This document shows, piece after piece, positions 23,058-34,300 of a DNA stretch of 64,000 nucleotides. The notes beneath the pieces are model-generated. The model saw only the letters and a program-made list of their open reading frames with translations. It was not told the DNA's origin and made no database searches. The stretch is from the NCBI GenBank assembly GCA_001247695.2, contig LGRX02027886.1, positions 1 through 64,000 of the forward strand, written 5' to 3'. Source of the stretch: Cymbomonas tetramitiformis (taxonomy: Eukaryota > Chlorophyta > Pyramimonadophyceae > Pyramimonadales > Pyramimonadaceae). Within the stretch, counting starts at the first letter, position 1, and each line of letters starts with the position of its first letter. The position numbers were made by a program, and so were the translations under genes.

Positions 23058-23521
23058 GGGTAGGGTGCACTCAGTTTTCGACCTATTTAATTTCATAGCA
23101 TTTTCCATATTTAATAGATTTCCAGGGTTATTTATTTTGTAAAATCGCAGGGAGCAGCATAACCTATAGACCGATATCCCACTATAATCTACGGTCAGTT
23201 TGGGGTGTTATAAAGTATATAAAAAATCGAGAAAAGATTCTAGTGATCCATTTTTTAGTTATTTAGGTTATGGCGCCAGCTATGCAAAATTTGAAGTACC
23301 TAGCGCCAGAACCTGAATAACTTAAAAATGGATCACTAGAATCTTTTCTCGAATTTTTATATACTTTATGACACCCCAAACTGACCGTAGATCACAGTGG
23401 GGTATCGGTCTATAGGTTATGGAGCTCCCTGCGATTTTACAAAATAAATAACCCTGGAAATCTATTAAATATGGAAAATGCTATGAAATTAAATGAGTCG
23501 AAAACTGAGTGCACCCTACCC
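23058..23521. mobile_element. TTAA-flanked foldback MITE, element 2
   Basis: A 464 bp element with ends GGGTAGGGTGCACTCAG and its complement. It is flanked by TTAA at 23054-23057 (shared with element 1) and 23522-23525. The arms are about 220 bp long and highly complementary through most of their length (for example AGATTCTAGTGATCCATTTT near 23250 against its complement near 23325), leaving a loop of only a few tens of bases. A transcript would form a very long hairpin. No gene is present. Confidence 0.85.
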
Positions 23522-23676
23522 TTAAGAAGTAGAGACGAAATCCGAAAGAAATCCGACCTTATGCTCAAGGAAGGAGGGTGATCCTACACCAACCACAAAT
23601 GTAAGGGGTCTCACCAGTTTTGAACTCTATAAAAATGAAAGATAAGTGCACGTGCTTCCGATTTTTTTTTGTCATC

Positions 23677-23932
23677 CTAGGATAGCGCTTTCTGGACTTC
23701 ACAGTGCTTTCTCTGAAATTCGGGCTTCATATTTTTTACACCCGCGGAACACTTGGACAGTTGTGCATGTGGGAGGCGTTTCATCTTAACCAACGTGTTC
23801 AGCTTTTGTGCACTATTGCGATATATCTTTAGCTGCTGATTGCTCACCTCAAACACTTTGCGTGAGCATTTGAGTCCGGTAATCAAGTTGGCGTAAGCTT
23901 CTGCTTCCACCTTCTGGCCACCTAGTACGACC
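23677..23932 (-). CDS. Terminal exon of an unrecognised minus-strand gene
   Basis: On the minus strand a frame of about 85 codons opens directly after a TTTTAG acceptor (VVLGGQKVEAEAYANL) and ends ...HCEVQKALS at a stop at 23677. The peptide is Lys/Gln-rich, contains no low complexity and looks like real coding. No ATG begins it, so it should be the last exon of a gene whose earlier exons lie to the right, beyond 23,940. I could not find them with certainty, and the family is unknown. Confidence 0.4.
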
Positions 23933-23939
23933 TAAAAAG

Positions 23940-25360
23940 CCTACCTCTTCTTGTGCCAAATAGCACGCAACGTCTTAGATACTTTCGCGCATATATGTCT
24001 ACTTTGCCTTGTAATCTAGGGTATTTTGAGTATGCGTTTCCCAAGGTTCGCTGTCAACTTAGATAGCACCAACAGAATGGGTGGCCTTGACGTCGAAATT
24101 GAGCAACCTTGAGAAAAGAAAGGACGCACGAAGGCTCCGATGATACGAAACAAGCTTGCAAGCACCGAGAAAATACTTAGAGGTGCAAGTCAACTTGCGT
24201 GGCAAGGTGCCTTTGCAAAGGTCGTCTCACGACGAGACAGAGAAGACCGCCCAACGAAAGTCTTCTTAGTCTCACGGAGCATATTGGCATTCACTCGCCG
24301 TGGAACTAGGAATTTCATCGGCAAACTCGATTGGAGAGATACCTCACCCCTCTCGTATCACTTGGTAACTGACACACCATCTCCAGTGCCTTACCACCTA
24401 CTTTGATACAGTGCGCGAGTGTCTGCTTGTCCTTTCGAGTCTGGATACCGTCGTCTGCTTGGCTCGAGTTCATAAGTTGACGCCTCCGCCTCCTTCCTTA
24501 AGGGAGTCCTACCGTGTGTCGTGGTGGCGCAGCTAATCATATTGACTTTGATATGGTGGCTAGCCAAGTTCCAAGAAATGAACTTCTGGATGGCTATCTC
24601 ACTTATCTGGTTACTGTTGTATGGCAACTATGTAAGACACGGCCCAGCCGGCCACCACCTAACTCCACCCTGAAGAAAATCTGTTGTTTATCTCACCATC
24701 CTCGTGTTAGTATCGTGAAGCGTAGCTCGTTGCGTTTCTGCGTCAGCTGCTGACTCGACGCTCTCCATCTCGGCCCCAACTTGCTTCCCTGCCGGTCTGG
24801 CCGCTAGCGCGCGATGCGGAAGTCGATTCTGAACGGATTGCGCGCACTGTGCAGGTGAAGCGCAAGACTACCGATCGAATGCTCACCATTCACACTTGTG
24901 TTCTGCGCTACGAAGCGATGGGCCGGGTAGGAGTTCTAACACTGGCTTCTTGTTTCACCCCTGGCTTGACCGAGCGAGACGCGCACTTCTGCACGGAGAC
25001 GGTGGTCAGCCGCCTGACGTTAGAGCGGCCACAGTATTCGTCACCTGCTTCAATGGCCTTCGGCGCCGATCACACACAGCGCTTGTCTCCCCGCGACCCT
25101 CAGCTGCTTTAGCGCTGGCCTCGGGGTCCACATAGCGGCGGTGTGTGATGGGAGGAGACGTAGGCTCTAAGCCGAGGTCAGCATCTTCCAGCCTCTGAGT
25201 TCATTCGGACGATTTTAGGAACTGATACCATGAGGTATGCGCTTTACTTCAGAGGGCATAGGCCATCGGGGTGGCGATTTCGGAAAACTCTTGGTAAGTG
25301 TGATTGGGGAGCAGCATCCTCTCGGTTAGCTGTGGGGCGAAGTGTTTGGTCGGTCAGGTA
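23940..25360. other. No confident gene; possible upstream exons of the SMP gene
   Basis: Composition rises towards the GC-rich state of the following gene. Several GT and AG splice-like sites occur, but no reading frame here shows a recognisable domain or a membrane anchor. The N-terminal membrane hairpin expected for an extended synaptotagmin should lie somewhere in this interval. Confidence 0.35.
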
Positions 25361-25365
25361 GCCAG

Positions 25366-28300
25366 TTTGGACAATTGTATGAGTGAACGCGCCATGTGGC
25401 TTAATAATCTCCTGGTACTTTCCCGTCTCCCTGTGTCCCCTCCACTTTCTCTTCAGCTGCTAGCTGCTTGCCTTCCATTTTCCCGGCAGCTGTTTGCCCT
25501 CCACTTGCGCTTTATGGAAGCTCCTCGATGAAGATCTCCCTGAGCCTCACAACTTATGCGCACGTTGTTGCAGGCTCTGTTCTGGCCGGATGTCCTGGAG
25601 CCTATCGTCTCTAAGATTATAAAGGACAATGTGCAGTGCTATCTTGATATTTATCGTCCTACTGCTCTCAATCGTCTGCAGCTGGAGAATTGCCGGGTGC
25701 GCGCCACTTGCTTGTGCGGGGCTGTGTCTCTGGAAGCCTTTTGCATAGGTGGGGACGTTCGCTGTGGACAGTAGGATCGTCTGCACTTTGCTGGATGCGG
25801 CCGGGCTGACGTATATTGTAGGACTTTGTCTACATGTCATGGTGCCATCTGATTCGCAGGATGTGTGTGCGGGATCGGGGAGCGAGTGGGGCAGCTCGGA
25901 GGGTCGGCATTCCCACAAGTTCTAGGTGCCAAGGTAAGCTCTACGGGCGGTCAACCCAGAGAACAAGACACTTCTTTCTTTACCCTCTTCTGGGTTGAAG
26001 TTCCAACACTGACTGACTTTTCCTGAAAACAGCTTGGGTTAAGGCTGCATCCCCTATACAGATATATAGATATGCCACGTATTTGTGGTTGCTTGGAATT
26101 GAAGGTCGCCGATAGTTACCCCCGGCTGTGGAATGTGGGGCGCTCGGCACATTTTTCCTCCCTGAATATGGGAACGAGCGGCAATAGTGCCCGAGGGGCG
26201 GATTGCAGCCGTACTTCAAGGCGTGGCACGTTGGCTTTGACTGCAGAAGGGGGTTCGCTTGGGAGGAACCCTGATCAGCATCGGGGAGTCGTGCGCTGAA
26301 GGCATAGGGAGGCCACAGGGTTTCTGTTTAAATGTGGACAGCGAATCGGATGTGGAAATCGAACTCGACCTCGATATCACCACAGGTTAGCCCCCGGAAC
26401 TCCGCAATACAATCTCCTGTTGCATCAGGCTCTCTTCAGGGCAGGGGTTTGGCAGGTGTCCAGCCCACCCAATCACGATGCCTGTTGAATATTCTTGCAG
26501 TTGAGCCTCGCATCAGACTTGCCACCTTAGTTCTACAAACCCTGTTCATTAGCAACGTGGAGCTTGGCACTGCTACCTGTTGCTTTACTTTGTAGACTTC
26601 GTGAACCTCGCTTGCCGGAGTTGATGATGCGCAGGGATCTTCAACTGAACTTGGTCTAGCTATGGCGTTTTCAACTGAACTTGGTCTAGCTATGGCATTT
26701 TCGGGTTTCTAGGCTGCGTTTGCTACAGCAAAGTTCGATAGGGTTGAATAACGGAGATCTCGGAAATACTGCCTGCAACGTTGGAGAGACCGCCTGCAAA
26801 AGCACGCGTTTCACGTTATGGGAGTTCACTCACATTCCCAGAGAATGCCCACGATCTCGTTCTCAGAGGATCCGCCTGCGACCTCTCAGCGCCGACCTAT
26901 TGGGTCAGTAGGGACACGCGACAAAGCAAATTGCAACATCCCACACTTGGTGCGGTGGCGTCGAGTGCAGGTTCGGATATGCAGATTGAGCTAAAGTGCC
27001 GTCTAGGTGGAGAAAACCTGGGTGTCAACGTGAAAGTATGCCCGTTCCTGTCCATTTTCTCTGAGGGTTTCAGTTGCTGGTTTGCAATGTGCATTTGCAA
27101 GTTGCCATCACTTGAAAGAGGAAGGCCGCCTTGCCATCCACCGTGTTGAACTGGAGGGCTCAGGCTGGTGCGGGCTGGTGCGGGCCTCCGAGATGACTCA
27201 CGCGGCGCTGTGTGCAGACCTTCCTGGAAAACCTAGTTCTCAAAGGGAAGCTCAGACTGCGCTTCGGCAACATCAAGCACGCGAGCCCAGTCCTCGGTTT
27301 GCCCAGCATTTCCTCTCACTGCTGCTCGATCTTCCAAGTCTCCATGTGGCAACTCTCGTTTGTATCCAAAGCCGGTGTAAAGTAGAGCTACCCGCGGAAG
27401 GCAGCAGGATCTTTCAAATCAATCCGCCACCTGTATGCGCTCACACTCCGTACAACAATCAGCTGATTTACAGCACGCGTCAAACCAGGCATGATAAGCC
27501 TAATCATAGGAAGCAGTGCAGATGTTGCCTTACTGCTACTGCTGAAGCTGGTTGATCTACGGAATGTACTTTTATGCTCAAGTTGTTTTCCCACGGTATA
27601 AGCCATCATTCCTAAGCTAGTTGGATTGTAATATGTGGCCCTTGCGCCGAAGCTGCTGGACCTACGATTATGGCCTTCACTCCGAAGCTGGTTGGCCTAG
27701 GCTTTGTGTCTTGCGCCAAAGCGGGCCGGTCTACAGTAGGTGCCCTCTCATGCTGAAGGAACCTGTGACTTCGCCGAGGCTTCACCCCAGCGCTCGCTCA
27801 ACTATGGTCTGACTGCAGGCCTGCTCAGGATTGCCTTCGACGGCCTGCCGGAGCTCAACTATTCGGTATTGAACCCACTCGCAGCTAGCCACCGTTGGGC
27901 GGACGGCCTCCCTAAGCCCCGTCTTCGCTCTTTCCTCCCCTTCTAAACCCCTGCCTTTGGCACCAGCGACCATGGAAAGCCCTCTCCTGGCACAATCCCC
28001 TCTGCTGAAGCTGCCCTCGAACCATCAGCCATCGGATTATGCAGATCCACTGGCATACGGAGGTGCTAGATTTGACGCCTTCCTCATCGCGTGTGGCGCA
28101 GTGCAAGGGTCGGCCACGCGCGTGCGCTCTGCATCCAACGATTCGGGATGCACGGCATGATATGCATGCAGGCGGCATGGGGTTGCGCTCCGCACGATCT
28201 TCATGGCCACTGCTGCTGCATCGCACGGCTTTCGGGGACACAGGCTCGGACGGGGGGTGAGGGGCATGCCAGCTTCGGTCTGTCGGAGGCCAAGATATGC

Positions 28301-31300
28301 GTGAGTGGGAGGACATTTCCAACTGGGCAAACAATTTGGTCCACAAGATCATCTCTGATCTCATGGTAGAGCCGAAGGCCATCAAGGTCGACCTGGATGA
28401 GATCTGGGCTCGCCCACCACCCCCTGAGAAAAAGAAGGTGTGCTGCCTCGCCATGCTGCTTCAGTGAACTTCCTCAACTCCTTTTAGGTTGCCGCATCAA
28501 TAACACTCGACACCCGGGAGATAGCGCCTCAGGGTACAAACAAATGGCATTCCTAGCGCTGACTGCGAGGGCTGCACACAATGTCACCGTCGATTGTGAG
28601 GGCGCCAGTCAACGGTAGAGGACGCCGGAACCTTTCTGTGAGACACAGCTTATCAGCTTGTGAGGTGTAACATACCAAATATATGCTCATTGTGGCGCTG
28701 GTCAAGAGCGTGGGGCGCGCGGAGGGTTGCGGGCCACATAGGTTCGCCTGGAAGTTCAGGTGACTCGGGCTGAGAACCTCGTGGTGAGCTTACCTCCTCG
28801 TGCTCCCTCTCTCTCTCTCTCGCTGCCGAGCCCAGCACGCAATGCAGAGCTCCTATTCTGGGATCTCTGCTCAGCACACCGGCAGACAAGTTCACCCTCG
28901 TGTCACAAAATCATAGCGCATACCGAGAAACGCTCACATGCCACAATCCATACTGCCAGCTCAGCAGAAAAGAGGGTCCACAAAGAATCATCTGCAAGGA
29001 ATGCTTATTCGGGCGGCCCGTCCTCCCTCCTGTTCTTGCATACACAAGGAGCACCCGCGACCTGCCTTTGCACGGATGCGCCGTCGGGCATCCCCTGGAG
29101 GGGGGGTGGGAGGGGGAGTTCGGGCTCGCGTATATATGCTTCGGGGTGGGTGCATCAGGCGGCAGATACTGGGAGTGTCTTCGAAATAATGGACGGCGTT
29201 GATGGTAAATCTGATCCGTTTGTCATCGTTACGTTTCTGGATAGCAAACGTCAGACCAAGGCATGTCTCAAACTCTCACTCCTATTTGCTGCCTCCATGA
29301 CCGGGAGAGCATTCTTGATTGGTGTTTCCCAAATGCCCGGTTCCATTAAGTCCCCCCGCGCGCGTTGATGCTTTGGCAGGTGGTGGGCAAAAATCTGAAC
29401 CCTTGCTGGAACGAGCATTTTGTATTCGTGCTAACGGAGGAGGAATGGATAGAGCTCGAAGACTTCGACAGCAGCTTCGTGGAATTTGACGTGATGGTGC
29501 GCTGGTCACCCGCTTGACTCATCTCGACCACTTTGCTTTCACCTAGCCCTTCGGCTGTTCCTCTCCGCATCGAGTTATCTAAGGGTGCCACCCGAGTCGC
29601 GCGCTTCATCCCTCTTCCATACCCGCGCTGGCTTTTATTGCTGGCAGCACCGTTGTTGTTTTGTTGCACCTGGTGGAGACAGGGTGCCGCAATAGCGTGT
29701 GTGTTGCAAATGCGGTCTTCTTTCTTGGAACCGTACGATTCTTTGTCACATGCTCTCTCCACCCAAACGGTGGTCCAACCTTCAACCGCCCTGACTCAGG
29801 ATCCGGTGGCATTAAGGCGCACTGGGGGTCGTCCAGGACAAAGACCTCATGAGTAAAGACGATCCCATTGGCACAGCAAAAGTGATGATGCGTGACCTCC
29901 AAGATGGTGCGTGCTACGACCGCGCACGTGTTTGTGTCCAGCACGAGGTGCAATTCACGGATCCTTTAGGGGAAAGCCTTTTTTTCAATACTCTTGCCAC
30001 ACGCAGCTGCAGGGCAGCCGATGACGAACGGCACGCCGACCACTCCTGTGAGCAAGCCATCTAGGGTTTGCAGCGTACTTCGTGCTGTCCGAGGGGGGTC
30101 GAGGATGCCACCTATGGGGGTGCTCTCCGATGTGATGGAGGGCGAGGGGGCAAGGATTGCTTGGCACTGCAGGCGTTCCTAGGACTCTGATGCTGTTCCT
30201 GGAGGACGTGACAACGGGCCGTCTGCATGTGAGCTTGTTGCTGAGCGGGCGTGGCGAGATGGAGTCAAGCCTCAAGGGGCGAGAGGACTTCCAGGACTCA
30301 TCTGAGGCCCCGGGGGACGCCCTGGGCAGCCACTCAGTGTGTGAGAATTTGGTTTGCACCCCGGGCTCGCCGAGTTTCGCCCGTTTCTGCTGGCCCACCG
30401 AGGCGTCTATCAAGGGCAACACCAAACTCCGCATGCGGACAACACGGCACGAGGAGCGTCGGAATGAATGGGTAACGGCTTCCTGGGCATCCGCAGCCCC
30501 CCCCCCCTTTCCTCCGGCAATCAACCTCCACCCTTCACAGGGTCCGCTCTCCAGGGCTGTGCACCATCGGATGCGGTGGCGCTGGTAGCAAGACCGGCCA
30601 AGGAGGACCCATGGGCCGTCAACTGGGGCATCCCCCGTTTTTGATAATAGAGCAAGAGGTGGAATCGGGATCTGGGGGGCCTTGCAGGTAGAGGTGGTGG
30701 TGAGGGTGGTGGGCGCGGAGCAATTGGTAGTGAATGACGCGAGCAATCTGTTTAGAAGACTTGCGAGGCGCAAGCACCCGAGTGCACTCAATAAAGACGT
30801 GACCGATTCTTACTGCAAACTCAGCATCGGGGAGCAGCAGTTTTGCACGAAGGTGGGCCCGTGCGCAGCCCGCGTGTGAGGGGGAGGCTCTCGCTGCTGC
30901 GCCGGGCGCCATTGGCACGCGCATGGCAGAGCCGGCCGCCTCGAGTTGCTCCCGAACGCCGCGCCACTGAGCCCCCGGAGCTTTTGTCCGCTCTGCAGCC
31001 TGACGGAAGATTTCTGGACTTCTTGGCGTGGGCATGCCTTGTGCAGTCTTTGCGGGCGGTGCGATAGGTTGGATGCCGTGGGAGGCAAAAACGAAAGGAA
31101 CCCGCCCGCTCCTTGCGACTATGTGCGTATATTGCCTGGCGCGAGATGCGTGCTGGCGGAGCTCGGTGTGAGATATGCGTGGCCTGTGGCACTGATCACG
31201 CCGGTTCCGGCATCGCCCGTGCACCTCATTTTGGGCAGCGAGTAGTATGTGCTCATTAAGAAATGTGGGATGACATCGCAATCCCAATTAGCAGACGGCC

Positions 31301-34300
31301 AATTTCTGGGCGTAATGTGGATTGCTTGCAGACGCAGAGGGGAACCTGCTCCCCGGCATGGAATGAGGTGTTCAAATTTCACATCGAGGTGGGCTCTTGA
31401 ACGGGCGCGATGCTCCCCATCTCATCGACTCTTATCACCTAACTCAGAGCGTATCACAGCTGGTGACTCCCTTCGTGCAGGGAGCAGGCCGCCTGAGTGG
31501 ATGCTCACGCAGTGTCACTCGCACAAGCCGGTCGCCTGAGAGGATGCTCACGCAGTGTCACTCGCACAAGCCGGTCGCCTGAGAGGATGCTCACGCAGTG
31601 TCACTCGCACAAGCCGGTCGTCTGAGAGGATGCTCACGCAGTGTCACTCGCACAAGCCGGCCGCCTGAAGGGAACCATGCATTCTGGTTAAATTGGAGCC
31701 TGCGGAATTTTAGAGGTTTCTGTGCCGGTAGATCGATCAGAGTTTCCTGAGCCGTTAGATCAAAATCAGCAGCTGAGTTAGATCTAAAGGCTTTACACAC
31801 AACAGTATTTAGGAGTTCCGCCCGTGGGAATCCGCAGCTCTGTTCTTTTGCCTTCGCAAAAGAACTTCACAAGAAATTTTTCCTCGCGGAGAAATTCTTA
31901 GTGCGGCACACTGCAAAAAATTTTACCCCACATTTTAACGTTACTGTGGAAGTTTAAACCCTTGACGACTTACTACAATGAACGATCAAGAAGGTGAGCA
32001 AAGCGCGTCGGAGAACAATGCCGGCGCGGCTGGACAACCGGCTGCGAAGTCCGGGATGGAAGTCCTGTTGGAGCAACAGGGCGAAATGATGAAGCTCATG
32101 ATGAAGCAGATGGAGACTCTCGCAGCGAGAGTTGAAGTCGCGGAGGAGGCGGCAGCGAAAGCCGCTTCGCAGGATGGTGGTTCCGCTCAGAGCGGAGACG
32201 CGGAGTTGGAGGCATTAAAAAAGCTCCCGTATGTTCCACACGTTGAAGGGAATCCGTTCCCTGCGAGACCTGCAACACTGGAGACGGACATGCCGCAGAT
32301 GTACGACTTGTACAACGACAAGACCTACGACGCCCTCTCCAAACGCACCAACTCGTCCATGCGTTACGAGCAGTTGGTGCTTGCCCCTGCGCTGTCGTAC
32401 ATGCACGATGCGATTGCGTTTTCCGAGGTGACCCTGGACTGGTGTCAAGATGAAAAGGACCCCCCAACGGTGGAGGAATTGAGTGAGCGCGTTTCGCAGC
32501 GCACAACACGTTTAAGGGCGTTTTTTCGCTCCTGAGCAACCGTTACACCATGTTGCAGCTCAGAGCGAGCATGGAGTCTGATGCTACGTCGCACGGCGGA
32601 GCTGAGGCGTTGCGGGCGAAGTTGGCCTTCATCGAGGAGAAGGTGTACGCAAGCAGCGACGGGTTGGTGAGCGACTCAGTGCTCACGAAGTGGTTGAAGG
32701 AATTCGACACCACGAAGGCGAAGGCAGTGATGAACACGCACGCCAAGGCCAGCGCCAAAGTTTCGACTTTTCGTGACCGTCAAGCAGGCAAGGGCAAAGG
32801 CGCTGGAAAAGGTGAAGGTGGCCGCGGCAGCGGCAAGGGAGGTAAAGGGTCAGGGCTTGGGCGAGGCGCCCAAGCCCAGACCTAACTTTCCGATCACGGA
32901 AAGGTTGGACGCCTTCCGCCCCTCGGGGCGTTCAACGGAAAGAGCCCACCCTGCAGGAAAGGGTGCGGAGCAGAAGGGGGGCATGGCGCGCAGCTGGCGC
33001 GAACTCAGAGGTAATGCAGTGGATCAGCAAAGGGGCAAAGATGCGCTGGGTCGACAAGGCGCCTCTGCCTTTCGATCACGGAGTGTCGTTGGGCGACGCC
33101 ACCCCTCCGCAGCTGGAGTGGATGGCCGCAGAGACCGAGCGGTGTCTCAAAACGGGCGCATGGGTGCGAGCGAGGAGGCGACGACATGTATCCCGAGTGT
33201 TCCTGGTGCCGAAGCCGGGGACGAACAAGTGGCGTCTTGTGATGGACTTCCGCTGGTTGAACGCTCACTGTGTCAAATCTCGCTGCAAGATGGAGACGTT
33301 GAAGAAGCTGCGTCGGCTCGCCAAGCCGAACGACTGGTGCTTCAGCTTCGACCTCCAGGACGGTTACCACGTCGTGGGGATCGACCCCGCCTTCCAGGAG
33401 TACATGCAGTTCGACGTGCGGGGGGAATTATTCCAGTGCGGCGCCCTTCCCTTCGGCTGGAACGACTCGCCACGAATCTTCGTCAAGGTCATGAAGGTGC
33501 TCGTGGAGTGCCTGCGTTCTCCGAGATCCGCGGAGGATCGGCGGGAGGTGCGGAAGCTGCAAAGTGGAAGCAAGGTGCGACGACGTTGGGCAGTTCGAAG
33601 ACGAGCTGGAGGATGCGGCCGCGAGGAGCATCAGCAGGGGGCGCGGGTGCTCCCTTACATGGACGACTTCCTGTTGCTGCTAAGCAGCAGGATCGAGGCG
33701 CTCAGGGCGCGCGAGCTGACATCTCGGGTCTTGGTGAGACTCGGATTGTCGCGCAACGAGAAGAAGGGGCAATGGGAGCCGACGCAGCTGGTGGAGCACC
33801 TCGGGCTCGAGGTGGACCTCAAGGTGGGACAGTTCCGCGTGACACCGGCGAGGCTGCAGAAGATTCGCCTGCAGTCCAAGGCGCTTCTCAGCGAGGCGTC
33901 GCGACAGCGGAGGTGGCTCCCAGCTCGGAAGCTGGCAGCGTTCACGGGGCTCTGCCAGTCTGTGTATCTGGCAGTCCCTCCGGCGATTGTATCTCAGGGA
34001 GCTCCACTTCGTGCTCTCCACGAGGCGGGGATGGGGCGCGAAGGTGAAGCTCACACGGCAGGCGTGGAGCGACATCGAGTGGTGGCTCAGGCTGCCGGCT
34101 CAGAGCCGGTGGAACGGTCGCAAGATCTGGCGCAGCCCCACGAGAGCGAAGGTGCACACCGACGCGTCTCTGTTCGCATGGGGCGGGGTGCTGAACCTCA
34201 AGCACGCGGCAAGAGGATTCTGGTCCGACGAGCTACGGCATCTACACATCACGCACCTGGAGTTGGAGGCCGTGTACAAGACGGTGCAATCCTTCCTGAG

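Noticed and set aside
32773..34047. A 424-codon plus-strand frame overlapping the retrotransposon RT
   Set aside because: Arg/Gly-rich shadow of GC-rich coding sequence; the RT motifs are all in another frame. Only a short part near its beginning may be the true Gag/RT linker.
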